From the IMG/VR virus record IMGVR_UViG_3300020122_000503, positions 1 to 64,000 of that record: a stretch of DNA of 64,000 nt; one strand, written 5' to 3'. A program made the translations under genes and the position numbers. The notes under the pieces were generated by a model, which was not told the DNA's origin, ran no database searches, and saw only the letters and a list, made by a program, of their open reading frames with translations. Source of the DNA: a virus. Numbering within the stretch: position 1 is the first letter of the stretch; each line of letters starts with the position of its first letter. This document shows positions 7,404 through 14,854 of the stretch, in pieces.

Positions 7404-8197
7404 GCTGGGAGTCTCCTGTACTCTGGGCTAGGTGATGCTCGTCGCGGCACGTAGTACGCAATTAGCACACCACCGACGATGACGGCCGTTACGCCCGCCG
7501 CGATGGCAACCCAGTGGACCGTCTTCGGAATGTCGTGCGCCGTGTCGGTGAGTCCGTCCGCGATGGCTTGCCCGACGCTGCCGGCCATCTGAAGCGACTC
7601 ACTCGCGCCGTAGCCGAGGAGCTGCAAGATCCCTTTCGTGGTGGTGTACGCGCCTTCGGTGCGCGCGATGATCTCTTGCTGCAAACTGAACGAAGGAAGA
7701 TCCGGAAGCCTAACAGGGATCTCCCACGCCTTCGAGATTTGAAGGAGCTTGTCCTTGTCGGGACCGCCGACTTGAAGAACCACGCTCTGAAGCCACTTCA
7801 GCATGTCGGGAGCGCCCGCAATAATTTGCGAGCTCGACTTGTTCTGCCAAGCGTTCCACCTAGGGAGGATGCCGTCTTGGTTCGTGGAGCTCGTCTCTAT
7901 GCGAGAAAGAGCGAGCGCCGCGCAAAAGGACTGTGACGTGGTGTCGAGGTCTTTCGGGATTTGCGCGTTGGTGAAGATCCCTGGGGGACACTTCTTCGAG
8001 AACTCGGAAGCTTCGAAGCGACTGTTCACGTCGCGCCAGATCTCGAGGTGCGCAGCGATGAACGGCTCCCACATCTGCCTGTACGCGAAGAGATCGCCGG
8101 CATCTCCCAACCCGAGTCGGATAACGCGTTGACCGCCGAAGTAGATCCCTTCCGGTCTCACGATGGGACAGCCGCCAAGAAAAACTTGTTCGCTCAT
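7400..8197 (-). CDS. Virion-like protein with C-terminal membrane anchor
   Basis: The 265-residue protein has a mixed soluble domain (residues 1-220) and a C-terminal transmembrane helix, VHWVAIAAGVTAVIVGGVLIAYYV, ending in a short basic tail. The C-terminal anchor followed by Arg residues recurs in at least five other proteins here. ATG 8197 (MSEQVF) is preferred over 8203 because it overlaps the upstream stop as ATGA and lies six bases from GGAG. I recognise no family; a membrane-bound virion component is the likeliest role. Confidence 0.65.
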   Translation of the reverse strand: MSEQVFLGGCPIVRPEGIYFGGQRVIRLGLGDAGDLFAYRQMWEPFIAAHLEIWRDVNSRFEASEFSKKCPPGIFTNAQIPKDLDTTSQSFCAALALSRIETSSTNQDGILPRWNAWQNKSSSQIIAGAPDMLKWLQSVVLQVGGPDKDKLLQISKAWEIPVRLPDLPSFSLQQEIIARTEGAYTTTKGILQLLGYGASESLQMAGSVGQAIADGLTDTAHDIPKTVHWVAIAAGVTAVIVGGVLIAYYVPRRASPSPEYRRLPA

Positions 8198-8289
8198 CGC
8201 CATCTCCGCCTATCGATAATTTCTTCGATGAGCCACATGGTTGCAGCTCCCACGAGAATCAGTATCGCGGCGTGCACGATCTCACTCAT
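8194..8289 (-). CDS. Tiny membrane peptide (31 aa)
   Basis: The reading frame from ATG 8289 encodes one hydrophobic helix (EIVHAAILILVGAATMWLIEEII) and an RRRWR basic end. Both ends couple to neighbours by ATGA overlaps, which strongly supports translation despite the length. The acidic N-terminus and basic C-terminus suggest a defined orientation with the C-terminus inside. It resembles the tiny membrane peptides of internal-membrane phages in form, not sequence. Confidence 0.55.
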   Translation of the reverse strand: MSEIVHAAILILVGAATMWLIEEIIDRRRWR

Positions 8290-8456
8290 CGGCGTCGCCT
8301 CTTCTTTCGAATCTTCTTCGCAACCTCTTCGATGCACCACCCGGCAGCGGCGCCGACCACGCTCGTCGCGAGCGCGAGCCCCCATGGCGAAGCCGTTGCG
8401 ACGACGGGGGCTACCGCAACTTGGCCTAGGCCTACGACTGGCTGACCGTTGCGCAT
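8286..8456 (-). CDS. Small membrane protein (56 aa)
   Basis: From ATG 8456 (or 8459, two ATGs in tandem) the frame encodes a hydrophobic Ala/Val/Gly-rich stretch (SPWGLALATSVVGAAAGWCIEEV) and ends KKIRKKRRRR. The stop overlaps the next ATG. An AGAGG lies just upstream. The basic end after one or two helices is the same pattern as in the neighbouring 31-residue peptide, so the two probably share a membrane role. Confidence 0.55.
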   Translation of the reverse strand: MRNGQPVVGLGQVAVAPVVATASPWGLALATSVVGAAAGWCIEEVAKKIRKKRRRR

Positions 8457-8481
8457 CATCCTCTACCTGTGTTCCTTCTCG

Positions 8482-8889
8482 TCACGACTGCTTCCCCCAA
8501 GAGTACAGGGTTGCTGCCGTGCCGACCGCGAGACTCACCGCCGTGAGGATGGCGACGGTTTTATCCCACCCTCCGCCCTTTTCTGGTGTGGTGCTGCCCC
8601 CTTCGGGCAGAAATACCGCGCCCGCTCGAAAGCATCCTTGCACTAGGTTTCCCTTGTCGTCTCGACCCCAAGCGTGCGGCTCGATGCGGATCAAAGTCGT
8701 GACGCCCGGGAGCGGATAACTCTCGGTACTTCCAAGCGGAATGTTAGTGTCGGACGCGAACGCGGTGGCGCGCTTCACGAGCTCATCAGGTACGGGGCCA
8801 TCAGCTTCAGTCCACGCACGATACCCGTCCGGCGACGGTACGCTCGGGCACTGCTGCGAGAGCTCTGGACCGACGCCGAACTGCGTCAT
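8482..8889 (-). CDS. Hypothetical protein with C-terminal transmembrane helix
   Basis: The 135-residue product has a soluble N-terminal region with FGVGPELSQQCPSVPSPDGYRAW and ends with TVAILTAVSLAVGTAATLYSWGKQS, a single C-terminal helix. It is the first gene of the minus-strand block that runs down to the lysozyme, divergent from the ribbon-helix-helix gene. Tail-anchored topology fits a membrane-associated virion protein. No family is recognised. Confidence 0.6.
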   Translation of the reverse strand: MTQFGVGPELSQQCPSVPSPDGYRAWTEADGPVPDELVKRATAFASDTNIPLGSTESYPLPGVTTLIRIEPHAWGRDDKGNLVQGCFRAGAVFLPEGGSTTPEKGGGWDKTVAILTAVSLAVGTAATLYSWGKQS

Positions 8890-8915
8890 CTGGAATGGAG
8901 TCTACGCGGGCGCCC

Positions 8916-8948
8916 TTGACACGTCCACTTCGGCCGAGAGAGGATACT
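8916..8948 (+). promoter_or_regulatory. Possible promoter in the divergent gap 8890-8977
   Basis: TTGACACGTC at 8916-8925 offers a perfect -35 hexamer, but the best -10-like element GATACT (8943-8948) is 21 bases away, longer than normal. The same ten bases TTGACACGTC occur at 16709 before another gene block, so this may be a phage-specific element. The gap must also contain the promoter for the minus-strand block. Confidence 0.3.
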
Positions 8949-8977
8949 CGGAAGGACTACAGGGGCAATACGAACGT

Positions 8978-9163
8978 ATGCACAAGACGAAAGTCAAGAA
9001 CGTCAAGTTCACCCCCGAACAGTACCGCTTGATCGAGCAACGCGCGGAGCGCTGTAAAGTGAGTGTTAGCGTGTGGATGCGGTCGATCTTGCTCCAAGTC
9101 GCCACGCGCCCGGCGCGCGAGGGCTACCATCGTGTTCGTGAGCCCGACGGCGCGCTCACTTAG
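8978..9163 (+). CDS. Ribbon-helix-helix (Arc/CopG-like) DNA-binding protein
   Basis: The 61-residue protein reads VKNVKFTPEQYRLIEQRAERCKVSVSVWMRSILLQVA, a beta strand followed by two helices, as in Arc/MetJ-type repressors; the strand of the dimer would contact DNA. ATG 8978 is the start that leaves just this domain. It is the first gene of the plus-strand block from 9 to 16.5 kb and lies at a divergent promoter, so it may repress its own or the lysis-side transcription. Confidence 0.7.
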   Translation: MHKTKVKNVKFTPEQYRLIEQRAERCKVSVSVWMRSILLQVATRPAREGYHRVREPDGALT

Positions 9164-9177
9164 AGGTGAAGAGAAAA

Positions 9178-9672
9178 ATGTCAACGACACGCCACATGCT
9201 CGGCCTCGATGCGCCCGGCGACCAAAAAGTGTCGGTGCCGGTGCGAAACTGGACCGCCCTTCGGCTCGCGCTCTGGCGGAGCAAAATCGGCTGGGGGATT
9301 GTCGAACGCGCGGCAATCGAGGTGCTCATGCGGTGTCTTCACACCGAAAACTGCCCCGGGGCTGGCGTGGAGACCGAGCCGTGCTTACCGAGTTGTCCAG
9401 ACCGTGAGCTTCGCATGGACGCCCTCGTCATTTTGAACGCCGCTCGAACGTGCGCGCCTAGGGTCGCACGACAGCCGAACGAGCCGTACTTCGCACCGAG
9501 TCGCGAATACTTCAGCGAGGTGCTCACCGAGCTCGAGACGACGAAGATCGAACTCGAGGCGATGCATGAAGCGCTCCGGCGCGCAGGTGTCGCGACGCCA
9601 GCGCCTCCGCCTGAGGAGGCATCCGTTCTTCCGACACGAGCGCCGGCACAACTAGAGGAGAAGTCCCCGTGA
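9178..9672 (+). CDS. Hypothetical protein with C-terminal helix
   Basis: The 164-residue product contains a Cys cluster (MRCLHTENCPGAGVETEPCLPSCPD, four to five Cys) of possible metal-binding character. Then comes a helix SEVLTELETTKIELEAMHEALRRA and a Pro/Ala-rich end. ATG 9178 is chosen because GAAGAG lies about ten bases upstream; a GTG at 9166 is an alternative. The stop overlaps the GroES-like gene as GTGA. No family is recognised. Confidence 0.6.
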   Translation: MSTTRHMLGLDAPGDQKVSVPVRNWTALRLALWRSKIGWGIVERAAIEVLMRCLHTENCPGAGVETEPCLPSCPDRELRMDALVILNAARTCAPRVARQPNEPYFAPSREYFSEVLTELETTKIELEAMHEALRRAGVATPAPPPEEASVLPTRAPAQLEEKSP

Positions 9673-10076
9673 AATTTGAACCAAGGAACAACCAGCTCAT
9701 TGGCCGCATGACCATCCGAAGGTCGGAATCGAAGATCATCGTCTCCGATCCGACGAAGGTCACGAAGTACCTACTCGTAGATGCGGTCGGTCCGGGCGCA
9801 GCCGCGGCGGGCATCAAGGTCGGCGATTACGTGGTCGTGACATCGATCAGGCACATCGTGCAAGATGCCGGCAGAGTTTTTATTCCGTTCTCCGAAGAGA
9901 AAGACGTCGCGCTCTTTGCAACAGACATCGGTCCCAACGAGCTCTTGATGCAGACGCTCAGCGGCAAAGAGTTCGTCGCGTTCGATTCGCCAGAAGCGGC
10001 GCCTTCGTTCGGGGCGTCGTCTGTCGAGCACAAATCGAACGGCGAGCAGCAACACCCAACGGAAGCACAAGCCTGA
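9669..10076 (+). CDS. GroES-like co-chaperonin
   Basis: The 135-residue protein has LIGRMTIRRSESKIIVSD and LLVDAVGPGAAAAGIKVGDYVVV, matching the Cpn10 beta-barrel pattern (G-x-G-x3-G-hydrophobic-x2-GD-x-V). GroES-like proteins of phages help the host GroEL fold the capsid protein. No GroEL-like gene is visible here. The tail after residue 105 (SFGASSVEHKSNGEQQ) is low-complexity. It is coupled on both sides to neighbours by overlaps. Confidence 0.65.
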   Translation: MKFEPRNNQLIGRMTIRRSESKIIVSDPTKVTKYLLVDAVGPGAAAAGIKVGDYVVVTSIRHIVQDAGRVFIPFSEEKDVALFATDIGPNELLMQTLSGKEFVAFDSPEAAPSFGASSVEHKSNGEQQHPTEAQA

Positions 10077-10723
10077 TGCTTCGCTCTCGTCCGAATCCAA
10101 TGATCAGAACCGCTGCTCGCTCGCCGTGTGAGTGCCGAGAGCGACCGGTCGCACCGGCCGCTCGGGCACGCCGGAATCCGTTCCTGCGAACACCGGTGCG
10201 TGTCGCGGCGCGTCGGTCAGCGCCACGCGAGGTCGAGCTCGACAACGGATCAGGCACGACGTGTCGTCCGTTTCTCAGAGTGGAGAAGGATGCCGAAGCT
10301 TTCGCGGCGTGCAACGCGCTAGCCGACGAAATCGGGCCGCTCAACGATCCGAAAAAGGTCGCCGAATTTCTCTTCGAATATCTCGGGGGCACGAACGAGG
10401 AAGTCTTCGGGGTTCTGACCGTCGACATCCACGGTCGCTTGAAGGGATACACTGAAACTGGTCGGGGCGAGGCGTCGAGTGTGATGGCGCCGGTGATCCC
10501 GACACTGAGAGCCGCACTGATGAGCGGAGGCGGAGGCGGGATCCTCTGGCACGTGCATCCTTCTGGAGTTGAAGCCGAGCCGAGCAAAGCCGACAAAGAC
10601 ACGACGAAGGCGTTCAACAAAGCATTCGAGGCGATCGGGATGCCGCTTATCGACCACGTGATCGTGGCAGGAAGTATCGAAAGCCCGAGTTATTATTCGT
10701 TCAAAGAGGACGGTCTGTTGTGA
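10076..10723 (+). CDS. RadC/JAB-domain (MPN+) protein
   Basis: The 215-residue protein contains a full JAMM metal site: Glu109 (NEEVFG), then HVHPSG (His159 and His161) and Ser170/Asp173 (PSKADKDT). It then has AIGMPLIDHVIVAG, the usual RadC ending. The N-terminal 60 residues are Arg-rich and lack the helix-hairpin-helix of bacterial RadC. Phage and mobile-element versions are common; roles proposed include repair or anti-defence deubiquitinase-like action. The start overlaps the preceding stop, and the end overlaps the HNH-AP2 gene. Confidence 0.75.
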   Translation: MLRSRPNPMIRTAARSPCECRERPVAPAARARRNPFLRTPVRVAARRSAPREVELDNGSGTTCRPFLRVEKDAEAFAACNALADEIGPLNDPKKVAEFLFEYLGGTNEEVFGVLTVDIHGRLKGYTETGRGEASSVMAPVIPTLRAALMSGGGGGILWHVHPSGVEAEPSKADKDTTKAFNKAFEAIGMPLIDHVIVAGSIESPSYYSFKEDGLL

Positions 10724-11406
10724 AACTGGAACTAGTATGCGTTCGTTGCGGAGATCATTTCTTTCGTGAAAAATCGAAAGAAAATTTTCGTATCAAACGT
10801 GGATGCTCCGGACCGTACTGTTCTACTTCTTGTGCCGCGCGATTGGATGATCCGCGTGCGCATAAAGAGCCCGATCCGGTACCTGGCGCACGATGGTTAC
10901 GTTTAACGTTCGGGAAATTCGCTCTGGTAGACGAAGATCTCTTTGCCGAATTGAATCGGCGGCAGTGGTATTGGATGAAAGGCGGGGGCACGAGCGTCGG
11001 TCACGCGGGTAGCGATAACGGCAGGTCATTCGTGTTGCTGCACCGTGTAATACTTGGTGTAAGTGCACGAGTATTCGTCGACCATCGGAACAACAACGGA
11101 CTCGACTGTAGACGAGAAAACCTTCGTGCGGCCAGCAGGCAAGGAAATGGTGCGAACCGAGGTAAGTTCGTTGGCCGTAAAGGTCGAACGTTCACGTCAC
11201 GATATAAAGGCGTTATCGATCGATCTCGCCATCTCTCTTCAAGTGCAGATCCGTGGCTCGCTCGCATCCGAGTCGACGGTCGACTTATTCATCTTGGAAG
11301 ATACGCCACCGAACACGAAGCCGCGCTCGCTTACGATCGTGCGGCGCTTCAACATTTCGGCGAGTTCGCTCGTCTCAACTTTTCAGCGCAGGACGGTGCT
11401 CTTTGA
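10720..11406 (+). CDS. HNH homing endonuclease with AP2 DNA-binding domain
   Basis: The 228-residue protein has an N-terminal Cys pair region (CVRCGDHF and YCSTSC). A central HNH-like core follows (LLHRVILG, VFVDHRNNNGLDCRRENLR), then a C-terminal AP2 domain (YKGVIDRS, PWLARIRVDGRLIHLGRY, EAALAYDRAALQHFGEFARLNF). HNH plus AP2 is a well-known layout of free-standing homing enzymes. The base composition is lower in GC than neighbours and GTG overlaps the RadC-like stop, showing precise insertion at a gene junction. Likely selfish. Confidence 0.85.
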   Translation: MKLELVCVRCGDHFFREKSKENFRIKRGCSGPYCSTSCAARLDDPRAHKEPDPVPGARWLRLTFGKFALVDEDLFAELNRRQWYWMKGGGTSVGHAGSDNGRSFVLLHRVILGVSARVFVDHRNNNGLDCRRENLRAASRQGNGANRGKFVGRKGRTFTSRYKGVIDRSRHLSSSADPWLARIRVDGRLIHLGRYATEHEAALAYDRAALQHFGEFARLNFSAQDGAL

Positions 11407-11807
11407 CCACATCCGATCAACTTCCCCAATTGAGCTACCCGAGGATCATGCTCCTCGCCACCGACAGCATCAGCGGGGACAAAGCGATCAACTGGGAAGT
11501 CGGTAAGCCCCATCCATTCGTCTCGACGATGAAGGTCATCGCGATGTACGTGAACGGCGCTCTAGTCGAGATCTACTCGGTATCTATGGAAAGCCGAGAA
11601 GGCATGCGCGATCTCGTACCACTCCACCGCACGCGCATCATCCGTGAGGCGATGCCGATCGAAATCTGGGCGGAAGAACTCGCGGCCGCGGAAGCGGGCC
11701 CGGATGATGATCCGCCCGATCCAGATGATGACGAGCCCGACGACGAACCGGAACCTGGAACAGCCGAAACAGTCCCGCCGCCCGTCAACGGCCAATCGTC
11801 TCCGTGA
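11403..11807 (+). CDS. Hypothetical protein with acidic tail
   Basis: From a TTG overlapping the HNH stop (TTGA) the frame gives 134 residues; ATG 11448 is the alternative. The N-terminal domain (VSTMKVIAMYVNGALVEIYSVSM) looks like a small alpha/beta fold. The C-terminus is strongly acidic and proline-rich (DDDPPDPDDDEPDDEPEP), so it may be a DNA-mimic or a binding tail. Its stop overlaps the start of the Pro/Gln-rich protein. No family is recognised. Confidence 0.5.
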   Translation: MTTSDQLPQLSYPRIMLLATDSISGDKAINWEVGKPHPFVSTMKVIAMYVNGALVEIYSVSMESREGMRDLVPLHRTRIIREAMPIEIWAEELAAAEAGPDDDPPDPDDDEPDDEPEPGTAETVPPPVNGQSSP

Positions 11808-13444
11808 AAACTTCGTCGAGGGAGATCCGAGAACGAATGACAACGAAGCGACGCGCTCCGAGCGAGCAAGATCCAAGCACGCCAATGCTCCAAGACGACG
11901 CTGACATTTTGGAAGAGGCGGAAGCGGAGCGAGACGAGAATGGAAACCTCGTCGTCTCCGAGGAAACGATCCGGGAGCTAGGCGCAGTCGACACCGAGAG
12001 CGTGCGTGAAAATCGCAGGCTCAAAGCCATGGTGAACAAGAAGAGTTCCAACGCAAAGAACGTCACGATCAACACCGGCGACGTGCTTACGACCTACGAC
12101 GTGATCTTGGGGTCTTGGCCGGCGAACACGATCGACATCCATATGAAGCGGACGACGGGCTCTCCGTTTCAAGAGGTGATCACCAGTCGTCCTCGAAACG
12201 GAACCGAACTCCTCGCGGCGCTAAAAGCGATGCACGGGCAGTACGAGGAAGCTCAGTACTTCATTCAGTTCAAAGACAACAGCACCCAGCAGTTTCGAGG
12301 CAGCGGGAAAATCACGATACGAGATAGTAGGCCGCCGCAACAGCAAGTTCCTTACGGGTATCCGCCGCCGAACGGCGCGGTGCCTCCTCAGTACTATCCG
12401 CCGCAGTACGCGCCGCCTCCTCAACCTCCACCGCAACCGACGAACGGGCACGCCCAGTCCCCGCAACCGCCGCCACAAGTCTTCGTGCAGCCGTCACCGG
12501 GGCTCGACATGGCGGCGATGTTCGAGAACTTCAAACAGATGTTCGACATGTTTCAGAACGTGCAACAGCGCTTCGCGCCTCCACCGCCACCGCCACCGCA
12601 AACCGTTGCACCACAGTATCCGCAGCCGCAACTGATGATGCCGCCGCCTCCGTCACCGACAGCGAGCCCCGCTGAGCAGATGGCGTGGATGCGAGAGATA
12701 TTTCAGATGTTCCAAAAGATGCAGTCGACGGTAATGGGGCAACAAACACCCGCGCCAGCGCCGCAGCCTCAACCGCAGCAGCCTCAGATGTCGGCCCCGA
12801 TGGGCCCCGCCGCGCCACCACCACGTGGCTACCAGTGGGTGTGGCGCCCCGATTTCGGCGCGCACGTGCTCATGCCCGAAGCAAGCATCGCACCTCCCTC
12901 GGGTCCAATGTACCGACGATTTCCGCAAGGTGAAGGCGGCGAGCGGCCCTTGTACGCGCAACCCCCAACTCAGCCGCAGCGTCAGCAATCGCCCGCCGAC
13001 CAGGTTCGCGACGCGCTAGGCGTCGTGCGCCAGACGATGCACGCCGTTCGAGAGATGGGCTCCGTGCTCGGGCAGCAAGAGCCTGCCGAAGCACCGATAC
13101 CGATCGAACAAGACGACGACAGCCCGGTCAGAATCGTCGAGGGCAGCGGCAGCGGCAAGCTTGTCTACGACAACAAGGACGGATCGCTTCGTCCTTGGGA
13201 CAGCATCCTCGCCAACTTGCCTAGCATGATGAAGTGGGCCGGCGAACAACGTGAGGCGATTCAAAAAGGCGCCGAAGAGCGACAGCGACGGGAGCAACGA
13301 CGCTCGCAGGAGTACGTCGCGATACCGGTCGAAGAGCAGCGGCTCCCGCCGCCACCCGCCGACGTGCCGCCGCCGATCGAATCCGAAGAGCCTACGGAAG
13401 AAAGTCCGTGGGGCGCGCCGACGACTCCAGGAAACGGAAACTGA
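11804..13444 (+). CDS. Large proline/glutamine-rich protein
   Basis: The 546-residue protein has a folded N-terminal domain (about 80-175, with TYDVILGSWPANTIDIHMKR and EAQYFIQFKDNSTQQFRG). About 250 residues of Pro/Gln-rich low-complexity sequence follow (PPQYYPPQYAPPPQPP, QPQPQQPQ). A helical region near 370-440 contains PADQVRDALGVVRQTMHAVREM. A Pro-Glu-rich C-terminus follows. Similar Pro/Gln tails occur in the Cas4-like and DUF669/SSB-like proteins, so the tail could drive assembly or phase separation. The start overlaps the upstream stop as GTGA. Function unknown. Confidence 0.65.
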   Translation: MKTSSREIRERMTTKRRAPSEQDPSTPMLQDDADILEEAEAERDENGNLVVSEETIRELGAVDTESVRENRRLKAMVNKKSSNAKNVTINTGDVLTTYDVILGSWPANTIDIHMKRTTGSPFQEVITSRPRNGTELLAALKAMHGQYEEAQYFIQFKDNSTQQFRGSGKITIRDSRPPQQQVPYGYPPPNGAVPPQYYPPQYAPPPQPPPQPTNGHAQSPQPPPQVFVQPSPGLDMAAMFENFKQMFDMFQNVQQRFAPPPPPPPQTVAPQYPQPQLMMPPPPSPTASPAEQMAWMREIFQMFQKMQSTVMGQQTPAPAPQPQPQQPQMSAPMGPAAPPPRGYQWVWRPDFGAHVLMPEASIAPPSGPMYRRFPQGEGGERPLYAQPPTQPQRQQSPADQVRDALGVVRQTMHAVREMGSVLGQQEPAEAPIPIEQDDDSPVRIVEGSGSGKLVYDNKDGSLRPWDSILANLPSMMKWAGEQREAIQKGAEERQRREQRRSQEYVAIPVEEQRLPPPPADVPPPIESEEPTEESPWGAPTTPGNGN

Positions 13445-13447
13445 TCG

Positions 13448-13639
13448 ATGCGTTTTCGCGTCACGATGAGCATCACCGTCGATGCGCGTGACGATCGCGA
13501 AGCCTACGAGTACGCCAAGAAGCTAGCGGGGCTCCTCAAGTCGCCGCTCGTGAAGATGGCGGTCGAGGGCGAAGGGATTCGGCTCTCGAACGGCGACGGG
13601 AAACCTGTCGTGCATCAACCACAGCGAGAGTTCGTCTAA
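13448..13639 (+). CDS. Small hypothetical protein
   Basis: The 63-residue product reads MRFRVTMSITVDARDDREAY, then a helix and SPLVKMAVEGEGIRL, a beta-alpha-beta pattern suggesting a small soluble fold. It lies four bases after the Pro/Gln-rich gene and is the last gene before a hairpin and gap. No family is recognised. Confidence 0.6.
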   Translation: MRFRVTMSITVDARDDREAYEYAKKLAGLLKSPLVKMAVEGEGIRLSNGDGKPVVHQPQREFV

Positions 13640-13696
13640 ATCTGCGCCAGGGCTCAGAAATGAGCATACACCAGCGGTAACCAATCCGTCTTGAAA

Positions 13697-13714
13697 GAGG
13701 AGGGAAACCTCCTC
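13697..13714 (+). terminator. GAAA-loop hairpin after the 9-13.6 kb block
   Basis: GAGGAGG-GAAA-CCTCCTC is a seven base pair stem with a stable GAAA tetraloop, inside the 126-base gap between two gene blocks. A short TTTT occurs about ten bases further, so it is not a canonical terminator, and it could instead be an attenuator or mRNA end stabiliser. Confidence 0.4.
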
Positions 13715-13765
13715 CCTGGCTCCTTTTCTGGACGAGTCCCGGGTGACGCGCGTAGTCTATAGGTC

Positions 13766-14854
13766 GTGCGCCCCTACACCGTGCAAGCCGGCGACAGTCC
13801 CGCAGGCCTCGCCGCAACACATGCCGGCTGTCCGAAGTGCGCACGAGACCTCGTCACTGCGAACCCTCACAAACCCACTGTCGTCTATCCGAACGGGTTC
13901 ATCTCGTTCGCAGAATTTCGTGCCGGCGAGAAAATCAATCTTCCCACGAAATGGTTCGACGGCACCCTCGACACTCGTCCTGCAAAATATTTTGCAGCTT
14001 TGCCTTACGCAGACGGTGTCACGCCCTCGACACTCGGTGACGCCGCTGTCGGCATTCTAGGAGACTTTTCAAATCTAGACGCGGCAACGACCGCTGTCAG
14101 TGTGCTCGACACGCTCGACGATGAGACGTTCACGCATGCCGCCGACAATGCGGCGAACCTCATCGACGGCGCCGTATCTGTAGCCGACGGTGACAGCGCC
14201 GCGGCTTCGTCGAGGTACGCGAGGGACACGCACACCGCTACCGCCGTCGCAAGGCAGCGTCTCGTCGACATGCGTGCCGCGCTCGACGTCGGTGATCAGG
14301 CGGGGGCGAAAGACGCTCGCTACGACGTTCGAAGCGCCCTCGTGAGCGCAGTCGGCAGTGCTCGGCTCTCCTTACAGGCGTTCTACGGCGGCTCGACGAC
14401 ACCTGCGCCCCAGCCACCGTCGTCGAATGTTCTAGTTTCGGCGGCACAAGCTGCCGCCAACGCCATCGGCGCGGACACTAGCTACTGCACGTCGGTCGCG
14501 AGCGCGGGAAGCGCGGTCAATTCAGCCGTTCATGCCTTTAAAACCGCCTGGAACGCTTCCGGACAGTCGCCGCTGCCGATCAACACCGGCAACTATGAGC
14601 AATCAGTCGCTAACGCGATCGCGAGCCTCGTCGGCACTGCTCCACCCGGATGCGGCTCGCGCGCAACACCTTCTCCGCAGCCCCAGCAGCCCACGCCGCA
14701 ACCTGTAAACCCGAATCTCGTCGCTGTCACCGTTCCCACGAAGCAGGGTCTCTCTAGAGGAGAGATTTTCGGGCTGAGCCTCATCGGCGCAACAGCTGCT
14801 GGCGGCGCGATCTACCTCGCAACACGAAAACCGAGAAAGCGACGCCGCGGATGA
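13766..14854 (+). CDS. LysM-type virion protein with C-terminal membrane anchor
   Basis: The 362-residue protein opens with YTVQAGDSPAGLAATHAG and KPTVVYPN, a LysM-like fold. A middle helical region follows, then a domain with SYCTSVASAGSAVNSAVHAFKTAW that also occurs in the 24.2 kb protein (NYCTSVSRVGSPVNTAVHNF). The C-terminus is a Pro/Gln linker, then LSRGEIFGLSLIGATAAGGA and a KPRKRRRG tail: a signature, helix and basic end. It probably sits in the virion membrane with LysM binding peptidoglycan. The GTG start is set by the LysM beginning. Its stop overlaps the transglutaminase-like gene. Confidence 0.7.
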   Translation: MRPYTVQAGDSPAGLAATHAGCPKCARDLVTANPHKPTVVYPNGFISFAEFRAGEKINLPTKWFDGTLDTRPAKYFAALPYADGVTPSTLGDAAVGILGDFSNLDAATTAVSVLDTLDDETFTHAADNAANLIDGAVSVADGDSAAASSRYARDTHTATAVARQRLVDMRAALDVGDQAGAKDARYDVRSALVSAVGSARLSLQAFYGGSTTPAPQPPSSNVLVSAAQAAANAIGADTSYCTSVASAGSAVNSAVHAFKTAWNASGQSPLPINTGNYEQSVANAIASLVGTAPPGCGSRATPSPQPQQPTPQPVNPNLVAVTVPTKQGLSRGEIFGLSLIGATAAGGAIYLATRKPRKRRRG

